Below, piece by piece: positions 57,168-64,000 of a stretch of 64,000 bases of DNA. Position 1 is the first letter of the stretch; every line of letters begins with the position of its first letter. Origin of the DNA: Synechococcus sp. LTW-R (GTDB lineage Bacteria > Cyanobacteriota > Cyanobacteriia > PCC-6307 > Cyanobiaceae); the NCBI RefSeq assembly GCF_014217875.1, contig NZ_CP059060.1:1178001-1242000 (forward strand), in the 5' to 3' direction. The notes beneath the pieces are model-generated. The model ran no database searches. It was not told where the DNA came from and saw nothing but the letters and a program-made list of their open reading frames with translations. Position numbers and translations under genes: made by a program.

Positions 57168-57508
57168 CCCTTAAGCCACAGCGATGACCTCGTTGGAGAG
57201 GGGGATGACCTGATCGCCGTAATCGCCAATCAGGACCAGCCGGTCGAGATCCAGCGCTACAACCTCAAGCTCGTCTGAGGGGCCCCATGACACGCCTTTC
57301 CCCTTCCTGGGTAGTCGGCAGCGGCCGCCCAGCCACCAAAAGCCCGGCGCCGACTCCTGCTTGGGGATGGATCGGCTGCCCGCGGAATGGGTTCTGGTTA
57401 CAGCCTTCCTGAAGTGATGATCGCCTCGGCGATGCTCGCGGCCGTCGTCAGCAGCTCCTTGCGGATGACCAGCTCACAGAAGAACGGCTTTACGACATCG
57501 CTGTGCTG
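57168..57508 (+). pseudogene. decayed prepilin-like gene fragments
   Basis: No intact gene is present after the HlyD stop. One frame at ~57183-57277 reads DDLIAVIANQDQPVEIQRYN then stops. Another, from ATG 57387, reads GSGYSLPEVMIASAMLAAVV, which is a type IV prepilin cleavage motif (G, then hydrophobic, Glu at +5) and the start of its helix, after which the frame is lost. The true continuation (TEERLYDIAVLRLEAQ) is in a different frame and runs into the segment 57509-57622. This reads as the debris of one or two pilin-like genes. Confidence 0.6.
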
Positions 57509-57622
57509 CGCCTCGAGGCCCAGACCAACTTCAGCAAGAGCGCCCACCAACTGGGCCGACGCGACTACTGCGCCGAAGAGCGGGCCCTGCTCGCCCGCGA
57601 TCAGATCAACCGCCAGGGCTGA
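57509..57622 (+). pseudogene. decayed gene end (copy 2 of the sequence at 52189-52301)
   Basis: In frame from about 57482 it reads LRLEAQTNFSKSAHQLG then RRDYCAEERALLARDQINRQG and stops at TGA 57622. It is nearly identical to 52189-52301, in the same orientation, on the other side of the secretion genes. It appears to be the C-terminus of the prepilin-like gene whose start lies at 57387. Confidence 0.75.
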
Positions 57623-58207
57623 TCAGCCGTTCATTGCCGCGGCCTGGAGGCAGGCCGGCAGGAAGATCCACCAGCTCAGCACCGAGCGGCACTGCTCCGG
57701 CTTGTCGCAGGGCAGCGACGAGCAACGCACGATCGGCGGGCCGCTCAGGTTGAAGGCCATCGGCACCGGCAGCTGCTTCAGGATCCCCATCGCCGACAGC
57801 GTGCCGGACTTGGCGTTCTCGAGAATCGCGTAGCGCAGCGCTTCAATCCCGACCTTTCCGCTGGACTTCAGCGGCTTGTAGGCCTGGCTCTGCTGCACCA
57901 GAAACGCCTCGCCCGCCTTGGAGTTCAAGAAGCGCGAGAGGGCGAGGTAATCCACGCTGTAGGGCTTGGCCAGGGCCACCCGCAGGTCGGCTTCGGGCCA
58001 ACCCGAGCGGATCACCAGCTGCATCAAGCGCTGGTCACTGAAGGTGCCCTCGTTGATGAACTGCTCGAGCGCCGCGTAGGGGATGCTCCAGACATCGGCT
58101 CCCGTGGTGAGCTGAAGGGCCGGATATGGCTCCTGGGGAGCAGCGATGGCCGGAGCGAGACCAGTGGAGGCGGCCAGCAGGGCCGCCAGAGCCAGAACGC
58201 GCCGCAT
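57623..58207 (-). CDS. secreted DUF1400-type protein
   Basis: A 194-residue protein starting at ATG 58207 ([24 protein letters not shown]) with a clear signal peptide. The middle (EQFINEGTFSDQRLMQLVIR, LSRFLNSKAGEAFL) matches the DUF1400 domain found at the N-terminus of cyanobacterial alpha/beta hydrolases; no hydrolase domain follows. The C-terminal region with three Cys (VRCSSLPCDKPEQC) looks unlike DUF1400 and may be a degenerate tail. Its start overlaps the lepA stop (TGATG). Confidence 0.75.
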   Translation of the reverse strand: MRRVLALAALLAASTGLAPAIAAPQEPYPALQLTTGADVWSIPYAALEQFINEGTFSDQRLMQLVIRSGWPEADLRVALAKPYSVDYLALSRFLNSKAGEAFLVQQSQAYKPLKSSGKVGIEALRYAILENAKSGTLSAMGILKQLPVPMAFNLSGPPIVRCSSLPCDKPEQCRSVLSWWIFLPACLQAAAMNG

Positions 58208-60015
58208 CACTGGTTCAGCTTCAGCACGGCCATGAAGGCCTCTTGGGGCACCTCGACCTTGCCCATCGCCTTCATCCGCTTCTTGCCCTTGGCCTGCTTC
58301 TGCAGCAGTTTCTTCTTCCGGGAGATGTCCCCGCCGTAGCACTTGGCAAGCACGTCCTTGCGCATCGCGCTGATGCTCTCGGACGCGATCACCCGGCTGC
58401 CGATGGAGGCCTGGATCGGGATCTTGAACTGCTGGCGGGGGATCAGCTCCTTGAGCTTCTCCACCAGACCCTTACCCACGTTGTAGGCCTTGTCGCGGTG
58501 CACGATCGTCGTCAGGGGATCAGCCCGCTCGGCGTTGATCAAGACATCCAGGCGCACCAGATCGTTCTTGCGGTAGCCGATCAGGGAATACTCCATCGAG
58601 GCGTAGCCCTTCGTGCGCGACTTCATCTGATCGAAGAAGTCCGTCACCACCTCCGCCAGGGGCATCTCGTAGTGCAAGGTCACCCGCTCGGTGGTGATGA
58701 ACTTCATATCGATGAACTCACCGCGGCGCTCCTGGCAGAGCTCCATCAGGGTGCCGTTGTAGGTGTTCGGCGTGTAGATCTCGAGCTTCACGTAGGGCTC
58801 TTCGATCGATTCGCGCTTCTGGGGATCGGGCAGCGTCGCCGGGTTGTCGACCATCAAGGTCTGCCCGTCGAGCATGTTCACCTGATAGATCACCGAGGGC
58901 GCGGTGACGATCAGATCGAGGTTGTACTCGCGCTCCAGACGCTCCTGAACGATCTCCATGTGCAGGAGACCCAGGAAGCCGCAGCGGAAGCCGAAGCCCA
59001 TCGCGCTGCTGGTTTCCGGCTCGTACTTCAGGGCCGCATCGCTGAGCTGCAGCTTGTCGAGGGCATCGCGCAGGTCCGGGTACTGGTCGGCGTCGGTCGG
59101 GAATAGGCCGCAGAACACCATCGGCTTGGCCTCGGTGTAACCCGGCAGCGGCGCCTCAGCAGGGTTGTTAACCAGGGTGATCGTGTCGCCGACGCGGGCA
59201 TCGGCCACGGCCTTGATCGAGGCCGCCAGATAGCCCACCTCACCGGCCTGGAGACTGTCGACCTTGCGCTGGTCCGGGGCCATCACCCCGACTTCATCGA
59301 GTTCATAGGTCTTCTTGCTGGCCATCAGCAGCACCTTGTCCTTGGTGCTGATCGAGCCCGAGATCACCCGGAAGTAGACGATCACCCCGCGGTAGGGGTC
59401 GTAATAGGAGTCAAAGATCAGCGCCCGAAGGGGTTCCTGCACCCGATCCGGCGGCGGGGGCACTCGGTCCACGACGGCCTGCAGGATCTCGGGCACGCCC
59501 AAGCCGCTCTTGGCCGAACAGGGAATCGCCCCGGTGCAGTCCAGGCCAATGATCGCTTCGATCTCTTCGCTGATCCGATCGGGATCGGCGCCTGGCAAAT
59601 CGATCTTGTTGAGGACCGGAATGATCTCCAGGTCGTTCTCTAAAGCCAGATAAACGTTGGCCAGGGTCTGCGCTTCAACGCCCTGGCTGGCGTCCACCAC
59701 CAGCAGCGCGCCTTCACAGGCCTGCAGGGAGCGGCTCACCTCATAGGAGAAGTCAACGTGACCGGGGGTGTCGATCAAGTTGAGGATGTAGGTCTCGCCG
59801 TCGGCCGCCTTGTACTCCATGCGCGCGGCCTGGAGCTTGATCGTGATCCCCCGCTCCCGCTCGAGCTCCATGTTGTCCAGGAACTGCTCCTGCATGTCCC
59901 GGACCGCCACCGTGCCGGTGTCCTGGAGCAGGCGATCGGCCAGGGTCGACTTCCCGTGGTCGATGTGGGCAATGATGCAGAAATTGCGGATCCGTGAAGC
60001 GGGGACGTCGGTCAT
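58207..60015 (-). CDS. lepA: elongation factor 4 (LepA)
   Basis: Translational GTPase of 602 residues, normal length. The G1 motif is [11 protein letters not shown]2 RGITIK, G3 DTPGHVDF, G4 LNKIDLPGA; the LepA-specific C-terminal domain ([17 protein letters not shown]-like, read here [15 protein letters not shown]) is intact. Acts on stalled ribosomes. Confidence 0.98.
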   Translation of the reverse strand: MTDVPASRIRNFCIIAHIDHGKSTLADRLLQDTGTVAVRDMQEQFLDNMELERERGITIKLQAARMEYKAADGETYILNLIDTPGHVDFSYEVSRSLQACEGALLVVDASQGVEAQTLANVYLALENDLEIIPVLNKIDLPGADPDRISEEIEAIIGLDCTGAIPCSAKSGLGVPEILQAVVDRVPPPPDRVQEPLRALIFDSYYDPYRGVIVYFRVISGSISTKDKVLLMASKKTYELDEVGVMAPDQRKVDSLQAGEVGYLAASIKAVADARVGDTITLVNNPAEAPLPGYTEAKPMVFCGLFPTDADQYPDLRDALDKLQLSDAALKYEPETSSAMGFGFRCGFLGLLHMEIVQERLEREYNLDLIVTAPSVIYQVNMLDGQTLMVDNPATLPDPQKRESIEEPYVKLEIYTPNTYNGTLMELCQERRGEFIDMKFITTERVTLHYEMPLAEVVTDFFDQMKSRTKGYASMEYSLIGYRKNDLVRLDVLINAERADPLTTIVHRDKAYNVGKGLVEKLKELIPRQQFKIPIQASIGSRVIASESISAMRKDVLAKCYGGDISRKKKLLQKQAKGKKRMKAMGKVEVPQEAFMAVLKLNQ

Positions 60016-60102
60016 GCGCTGGTGAGAGTCCCGGCTCGGACGGCCCTGATCCTAGGGAGCGGCCCCACGTTCCTAAGCTCGGCGCAACACCGTCTCAGCG
60101 CG

Positions 60103-60381
60103 ATGAGTACCGAAACCCCAGCAGCAGCGGCCACCGAAAACGCCGATCCCCGCGCCCTCACCATCGAGAACGTCGAGCGCACCCTCGATGAGCTCCGTCC
60201 CTATCTGATGGCCGACGGCGGCAACGTGGAAGTGGTGGAAATCGACGGCCCGATCGTGAAGGTGCGCCTGCAGGGCGCCTGCGGCTCCTGCCCCAGCAGC
60301 ACCATGACCTTGAAGATGGGCATCGAGCGCAAGCTGCGCGAAGCCATCCCCGAAGTCAGCGAAGTCGTCCAGGTGCTCTGA
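60103..60381 (+). CDS. NifU-like iron-sulfur scaffold (Nfu type)
   Basis: A 92-residue protein from ATG 60103 ([17 protein letters not shown]) consisting of the NifU C-terminal domain: [20 protein letters not shown] and the cluster-binding [14 protein letters not shown] (CxxC). The short form is the main Fe-S scaffold for photosystem I in cyanobacteria. Divergent from lepA. Confidence 0.94.
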   Translation: MSTETPAAAATENADPRALTIENVERTLDELRPYLMADGGNVEVVEIDGPIVKVRLQGACGSCPSSTMTLKMGIERKLREAIPEVSEVVQVL

Positions 60382-60424
60382 GCCCCTCCCCGTAGGCTCA
60401 GCCCACTGTCGAACCCTTGGGCCC

Positions 60425-61705
60425 GTGCTGGATCAGCGCCTGCTGCGCGAGAACCCTGAGCTGATCACCGAGCAGCTCGGGCGACGCGGCATGAAGCTCG
60501 ATCTCACGGGCCTTCAACTGATGGCGCGCCAAGAGCGCGACCTCGAAGAAAAGCGCAGCAACCTCCAAGCCGAAGGCAACCGCATCGGCAAGGAGGTGGG
60601 CCTCAAGATCAAGGGCGGCTCGGCCCCCAACAGCCCCGAAGTCCAGGCCCTGCGGGACGAAGGCAACCGGATCAAGCAGCAGGTCGCGGTCCTTGAAGAG
60701 GAAGAGAAGACCCTCGAGGCCAAGCTCCGCGAGGAGCTGCTGACCCTGCCCAACCTGCCCTCCGCCGAGGCCCCCGACGGCAAGGACGAAAACGACAACG
60801 TCGAGATCAAAACCTGGGGCAGCCCCCGGGCCAAGAAGGACTGGCTCGAAGAGCACTGGCAGATCGCCGAGCGCCTTGGCCTCTTTGAAACCGAGCGCTC
60901 CGTGCGCATCGCCCAGAGCCGCTTTGTGACCCTGATGGGTCTCGGGGCGCGGCTCGAACGCTCACTGATCAACTTCATGCTCGACCTGCACGGCGGCAAG
61001 GGCTACCGCGAGGTCCTGCCGCCGATCATGGTCAACAGCGCCAGCCTCACCGGCTCTGGTCAGCTGCCCAAATTCGCCGAGGAGAGCTTCCGCTGCGCAG
61101 AAGACGACCTCTGGCTCACCCCCACCGCTGAGGTGCCCGTCACCTCCCTGCACCGCGGTGAGGTCATCCCCGCCGAGCAACTGCCGCTCAAGTACGTCGC
61201 CTACACCCCCTGCTTCCGCCGCGAGGCCGGCAGCTACGGCCGCGACACCCGGGGCCTCATCCGCCTGCACCAGTTCAACAAGGTGGAGCTCTACTGGTTC
61301 TGCCACCCCGACCACTCCGCGGACGCCCACCAACAGATCACCGCGGACGCCGAAGCCGTCCTTGAAGCCCTGGAGCTGCCTTACCGCAAGATCGAGCTCT
61401 GCACCGGAGACATGGGCTTCTCCGCCACCCGCACCTACGACCTCGAGGTCTGGTTGCCCGGGGCCGGCGCCTACCGCGAGATCTCCAGCTGCTCGGTCTG
61501 CGGCGACTTTCAGGCGCGCCGCTCCGCCATCCGCTGCAAGGAGGGCAAGACCACCCAGCTACTGCACACCCTCAACGGCAGTGGCCTGGCGGTGGGCCGC
61601 ACCATGGCGGCCCTGCTGGAGAACGGCCAGCAGATCGACGGCTCGATCAAGATCCCCGCGGCCCTCGTGCCCTACTTCGGCGCCGAGACCATCCCCGCCG
61701 CCTAG
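60425..61705 (+). CDS. serS: seryl-tRNA synthetase
   Basis: Class II synthetase of 426 residues, GTG start at 60425 (MLDQRLLRENPELI). The N-terminal coiled-coil arm (~30-105) binds the tRNA variable arm; the catalytic core has TPTAEVPVTSLH, CFRREAGSYGRDTRGL and NGSGLAVGRTMAALLE. It overlaps the convergent mqo stop by four bases. Confidence 0.98.
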   Translation: MLDQRLLRENPELITEQLGRRGMKLDLTGLQLMARQERDLEEKRSNLQAEGNRIGKEVGLKIKGGSAPNSPEVQALRDEGNRIKQQVAVLEEEEKTLEAKLREELLTLPNLPSAEAPDGKDENDNVEIKTWGSPRAKKDWLEEHWQIAERLGLFETERSVRIAQSRFVTLMGLGARLERSLINFMLDLHGGKGYREVLPPIMVNSASLTGSGQLPKFAEESFRCAEDDLWLTPTAEVPVTSLHRGEVIPAEQLPLKYVAYTPCFRREAGSYGRDTRGLIRLHQFNKVELYWFCHPDHSADAHQQITADAEAVLEALELPYRKIELCTGDMGFSATRTYDLEVWLPGAGAYREISSCSVCGDFQARRSAIRCKEGKTTQLLHTLNGSGLAVGRTMAALLENGQQIDGSIKIPAALVPYFGAETIPAA

Positions 61706-63141
61706 GCGTTCAGCCCCAGCAGGCCGTTACTGCGCTGACGGATCTCGGCCAGGCGCTCGGCGCTCGCCCCCAGCTCCTCACCCCAGGAGGGAATCAGGGC
61801 CTTCAGCTTCTGCTGCCAGGCCTCGCTGCTGAAGCGCTCGCCCATGCAGCGCTGGAGCACCTGCACCATCGTGTCCACCGCCGTTGAGGCGCCGGGGGAG
61901 GCTCCCAGTAGGGCCGCCAGGGAGCCATCGGCGCTGCTCACCACCTCGGTGCCCATCTGCAGGCAACCGCGGCCATCCACCTGCTTGATGATCTGCACCC
62001 GCTGGCCCGCCACCGCCAGCTCCCAGTCGTTGGCGTTCACCTCGGGCAGGAAGTCCCGCAGGCTGTCGATCCGCTGCTTCGGGCGCTGGACGACCTGCCC
62101 GACCAGGTAGCGGACCAGATCAAAGTTCTTGGCCCCCACCTGCAGGGTCGGCAGCAGGTTGTAGGGCTTGATCGAGCGCCCCAGATCCCAAAGGGAGCCC
62201 TGCCTCAAAAAGCGAGTACTAAACCCGGCGTAGGGACCAAAGAGCAGCGCCCGCTGGCCATCAATCCAGCGGGTGTCCAGGTGGGGCACGGACATCGGCG
62301 GCGCCCCGACCGCAGCCTTGCCATAGACCTTGGCGTTGTGGGCCTCAATCACCTTGGGGTTGCGGCAGACCAACCACTGGCCGCTGACCGGGAAGGCGCC
62401 GTAGACCCGGGCCTCGGGGATGCCGGAGCGCTGCAGCAGCGGCAGGCTGCCGCCCCCGGCCCCGAGGAAGACAAACGGTGCCTCCAGCTCACCGGAGCTG
62501 GTCTGCACCCGCCAACCAACGCCACCCCGCTCGAGCCCGAGCACGGGCTGACCCAAGCGCAGATCGACGCCCTTCAGCAGGGCCCGGGTGAGGGACCCAA
62601 AGTTCACGTCGGTGCCGCGGGCCACCCGGGTGGCCGCCAGGGGTTGGTGCAGGCGGCGGCCGGCCATGACCAAGGGCATCCACTCCCGCAGTTGCTCCGC
62701 ATCGGTGCTCCAGGCCATGTCGGCGAACTGGGGCGCCGCCTGCAGAGCGTCAAAACGGCGGCGCAGGTAATCGACGTTGGCCTGCCCCCAAACAAAGCTG
62801 AGGTGCGGCACCGCGCGAATGAAACCGGCGGGATCACTGAGCTGCTGGCTCTCCACCAGGGAGCTCCAGAACTCCAGGCTGCGCTCATAGGAGGCGTTGA
62901 TCGCCAGGGCCTTGCCGGTGGGGATCGAGCCGTCCGCGGCCTCCGGGGTGTAGTTGAGCTCGCAGTTGGCGGCGTGGCCGGTGCCGGCGTTGTTCATCGG
63001 CCCACTGCTTTCGCAGCCAAGTTGGGGGAGCCGCTCCAGCACCACCACCTTCAGGCTGGGATCGAGCTGCCTCAGCAGGTTCGCCAGGGTGGCGCCCATG
63101 ATCCCGGCGCCCACCAAGAGGGCATCGCAGCGTTCACTCAT
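61702..63141 (-). CDS. mqo: malate:quinone oxidoreductase
   Basis: FAD-dependent membrane-associated enzyme oxidising malate to oxaloacetate with quinone; 479 residues. FAD motif LLVGAGIMGATLANLLRQL, SSGPMNNAGTGHAANCELNY, and GPYAGFSTRFL followed by the C-terminal DGSLAALLGASPGASTAV. Normal length. Confidence 0.95.
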   Translation of the reverse strand: MSERCDALLVGAGIMGATLANLLRQLDPSLKVVVLERLPQLGCESSGPMNNAGTGHAANCELNYTPEAADGSIPTGKALAINASYERSLEFWSSLVESQQLSDPAGFIRAVPHLSFVWGQANVDYLRRRFDALQAAPQFADMAWSTDAEQLREWMPLVMAGRRLHQPLAATRVARGTDVNFGSLTRALLKGVDLRLGQPVLGLERGGVGWRVQTSSGELEAPFVFLGAGGGSLPLLQRSGIPEARVYGAFPVSGQWLVCRNPKVIEAHNAKVYGKAAVGAPPMSVPHLDTRWIDGQRALLFGPYAGFSTRFLRQGSLWDLGRSIKPYNLLPTLQVGAKNFDLVRYLVGQVVQRPKQRIDSLRDFLPEVNANDWELAVAGQRVQIIKQVDGRGCLQMGTEVVSSADGSLAALLGASPGASTAVDTMVQVLQRCMGERFSSEAWQQKLKALIPSWGEELGASAERLAEIRQRSNGLLGLNA

Positions 63142-63228
63142 GGAGCCGGAATCAGGCGGGGCGCACGGTCACCCAACGCTATGGCCGTGCCTTCCCCCCC
63201 ACAATGGACGCACTTTGGATCTGCAGGG

Positions 63229-64000
63229 ATGGGCGTCCTGACGGCTCTGGCGATCCTGGCCGGCCTGATCGTGGTGCATGAGGCCGGGCACTTCTTTGCG
63301 GCCACCTGGCAGGGCATCCGCGTCAGTGGGTTCTCGGTGGGCTTCGGCCCGGTGCTGCTCGAGAAGCAGCGGCGGGGGGTGCAGTTCGCCCTGCGGGCGA
63401 TCCCCCTGGGGGGATTCGTCTCCTTCCCCGATGACGACGAGGACAGCACTATCCCGTCCGACGACCCGGACCTGCTCAGCAATCGCCCCCTGCACCAGCG
63501 AGCCCTGGTGATCGCCGCTGGCGTGATCGCCAACCTGCTGCTCGCTTGGGCCGTGCTCCTCGCCCAGGGCGCCTTCGTCGGCATCCCGGCCGGCTTCAGC
63601 GCCACCCCCGGCGTCCTCGTCTCCGGTGTTCAACAGGGCCAGGCGGCGGCGGCCTCCGGCCTCAAGGCGGGCGATCGGATCCTGGCGGTGGACGGCCGCG
63701 ACCTCGGGGGCGGCCAAACCGCGGTCAGCCAACTGGTGGAGTTGGTGAAGGGCGCCCCGGATCAAACCCTGCGCCTGCGCGCCGAGCGCCAAGGCCAGGC
63801 CCTCGAGCTCAAGCTGACCCCGGCGGATCTGAGCGGCATCGGCCGCATCGGCGCCCAACTGCAACCGAGCGGCAGCGAGGCCTTCCGCCGGCCCCGCAGT
63901 CCGATCGAGGTGATCAAACAGGCCAACCACGACCTCGCCCTGCTGACCAAGCGGACGGTGGACGGCTTTGTGACCCTGGTGACCCACTTCGGTGAAACCG
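63229..64000 (+). CDS. rseP: RseP-type site-2 protease (partial, runs off window)
   Basis: An open frame from ATG 63229 to the window end (257 codons), without a stop. MGVLTALAILAGLIVVHEAGHFFAA carries the zinc motif HEAGH in the first membrane helix; LRAIPLGGFVSFPDD and ALVIAAGVIANLLLAWAVLLA follow, then a PDZ domain (SGLKAGDRILAVDG). The second catalytic motif (NxxPxPxLDGG) lies beyond the window. Intramembrane zinc protease cleaving anti-sigma factors and signal peptides. An in-frame ATG at 63181 would add 16 residues that look non-coding. Confidence 0.93.
   Translation, partial: MGVLTALAILAGLIVVHEAGHFFAATWQGIRVSGFSVGFGPVLLEKQRRGVQFALRAIPLGGFVSFPDDDEDSTIPSDDPDLLSNRPLHQRALVIAAGVIANLLLAWAVLLAQGAFVGIPAGFSATPGVLVSGVQQGQAAAASGLKAGDRILAVDGRDLGGGQTAVSQLVELVKGAPDQTLRLRAERQGQALELKLTPADLSGIGRIGAQLQPSGSEAFRRPRSPIEVIKQANHDLALLTKRTVDGFVTLVTHFGET

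Noticed and set aside
57387-57833. 148-residue plus-strand gene
   Set aside because: Only its first ~25 residues resemble a protein (prepilin start); the rest is in the wrong frame for the downstream gene end and overlaps the secreted DUF1400 gene antisense.

Overview
The window reads as a chromosomal segment of a high-GC marine-type picocyanobacterium (Synechococcus/Cyanobium lineage). Evidence: chlorophyll synthase (chlG), the demethylphylloquinone methyltransferase, the paired ClpR/ClpP3 protease subunits, a D-glycerate 3-kinase of the photorespiratory type, several short cyanobacterium-specific proteins (DUF2862, DUF4359, DUF1400 families) and very tight gene packing. The species cannot be fixed from sequence reading alone.

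Layout. 1-2310 is the end of an integrated element that continues left of the window: a partial ORF with a 16-bp palindrome at its start, about 700 bp of non-coding DNA with several hairpins and an array of ten degenerate ~26-bp repeats, and a tyrosine recombinase that abuts (and may have re-formed the 5' end of) a cystine-lyase-like aminotransferase gene. 3464-6360 carries murE, yidD, a glutaredoxin-like gene and rpsD. 6434-10300 is an AT-rich insertion with two large membrane-anchored SGNH-hydrolase proteins; a decayed copy of the trpC 3' end lies between them. 10366-18000 holds trpC, lpdA, an rRNA/tRNA methylase, tRNA-Leu(CAG), murA, tRNA-Leu(CAA), argD and folC. 18015-23947 holds a pentapeptide protein, then a minus-strand set: FAD oxidase, CodA-like amidohydrolase, DUF4359, DUF1611 (DgcN-like) and an enolase-superfamily epimerase (DgcA-like), with tRNA-His among them. 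24018-29033 runs miaB, ddl, a small membrane protein, ftsQ, ftsZ, i.e. the cell-wall/division cluster.

29090-38270: SRP RNA, panB, hemW, PIN-TRAM protein, clpR-clpP3, ilvC, cbiB, an undecaprenyl-phosphate sugar transferase, a GT4 glycosyltransferase, tRNA-Ser. 38306-49790: comEC (split by a frameshift at a C9 tract), glyQ, glycerate kinase, menG, a small membrane protein, hisF, DUF2862, chlG, PBP1A, rsmB, an alkyltransferase-like protein and trmH. 49858-50444 is a hicAB toxin-antitoxin pair whose toxin has a premature stop. 50448-57622 is accessory: an orphan dipeptide-type permease, a response regulator, and a type I secretion set (parvulin, ABC exporter with a cNMP-binding domain, HlyD adaptor) bracketed by two copies of the same decayed gene end. 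57623-64000 closes with a DUF1400 protein, lepA, a NifU-like scaffold, serS, mqo and the start of an RseP-type site-2 protease.

Two separate insertions (SGNH gene 2; the secretion set) each sit between an intact or late copy of a neighbouring gene end and a decayed duplicate of it, suggesting both entered by recombination through flanking homology and not by transposase. No insertion sequence or CRISPR array was seen.
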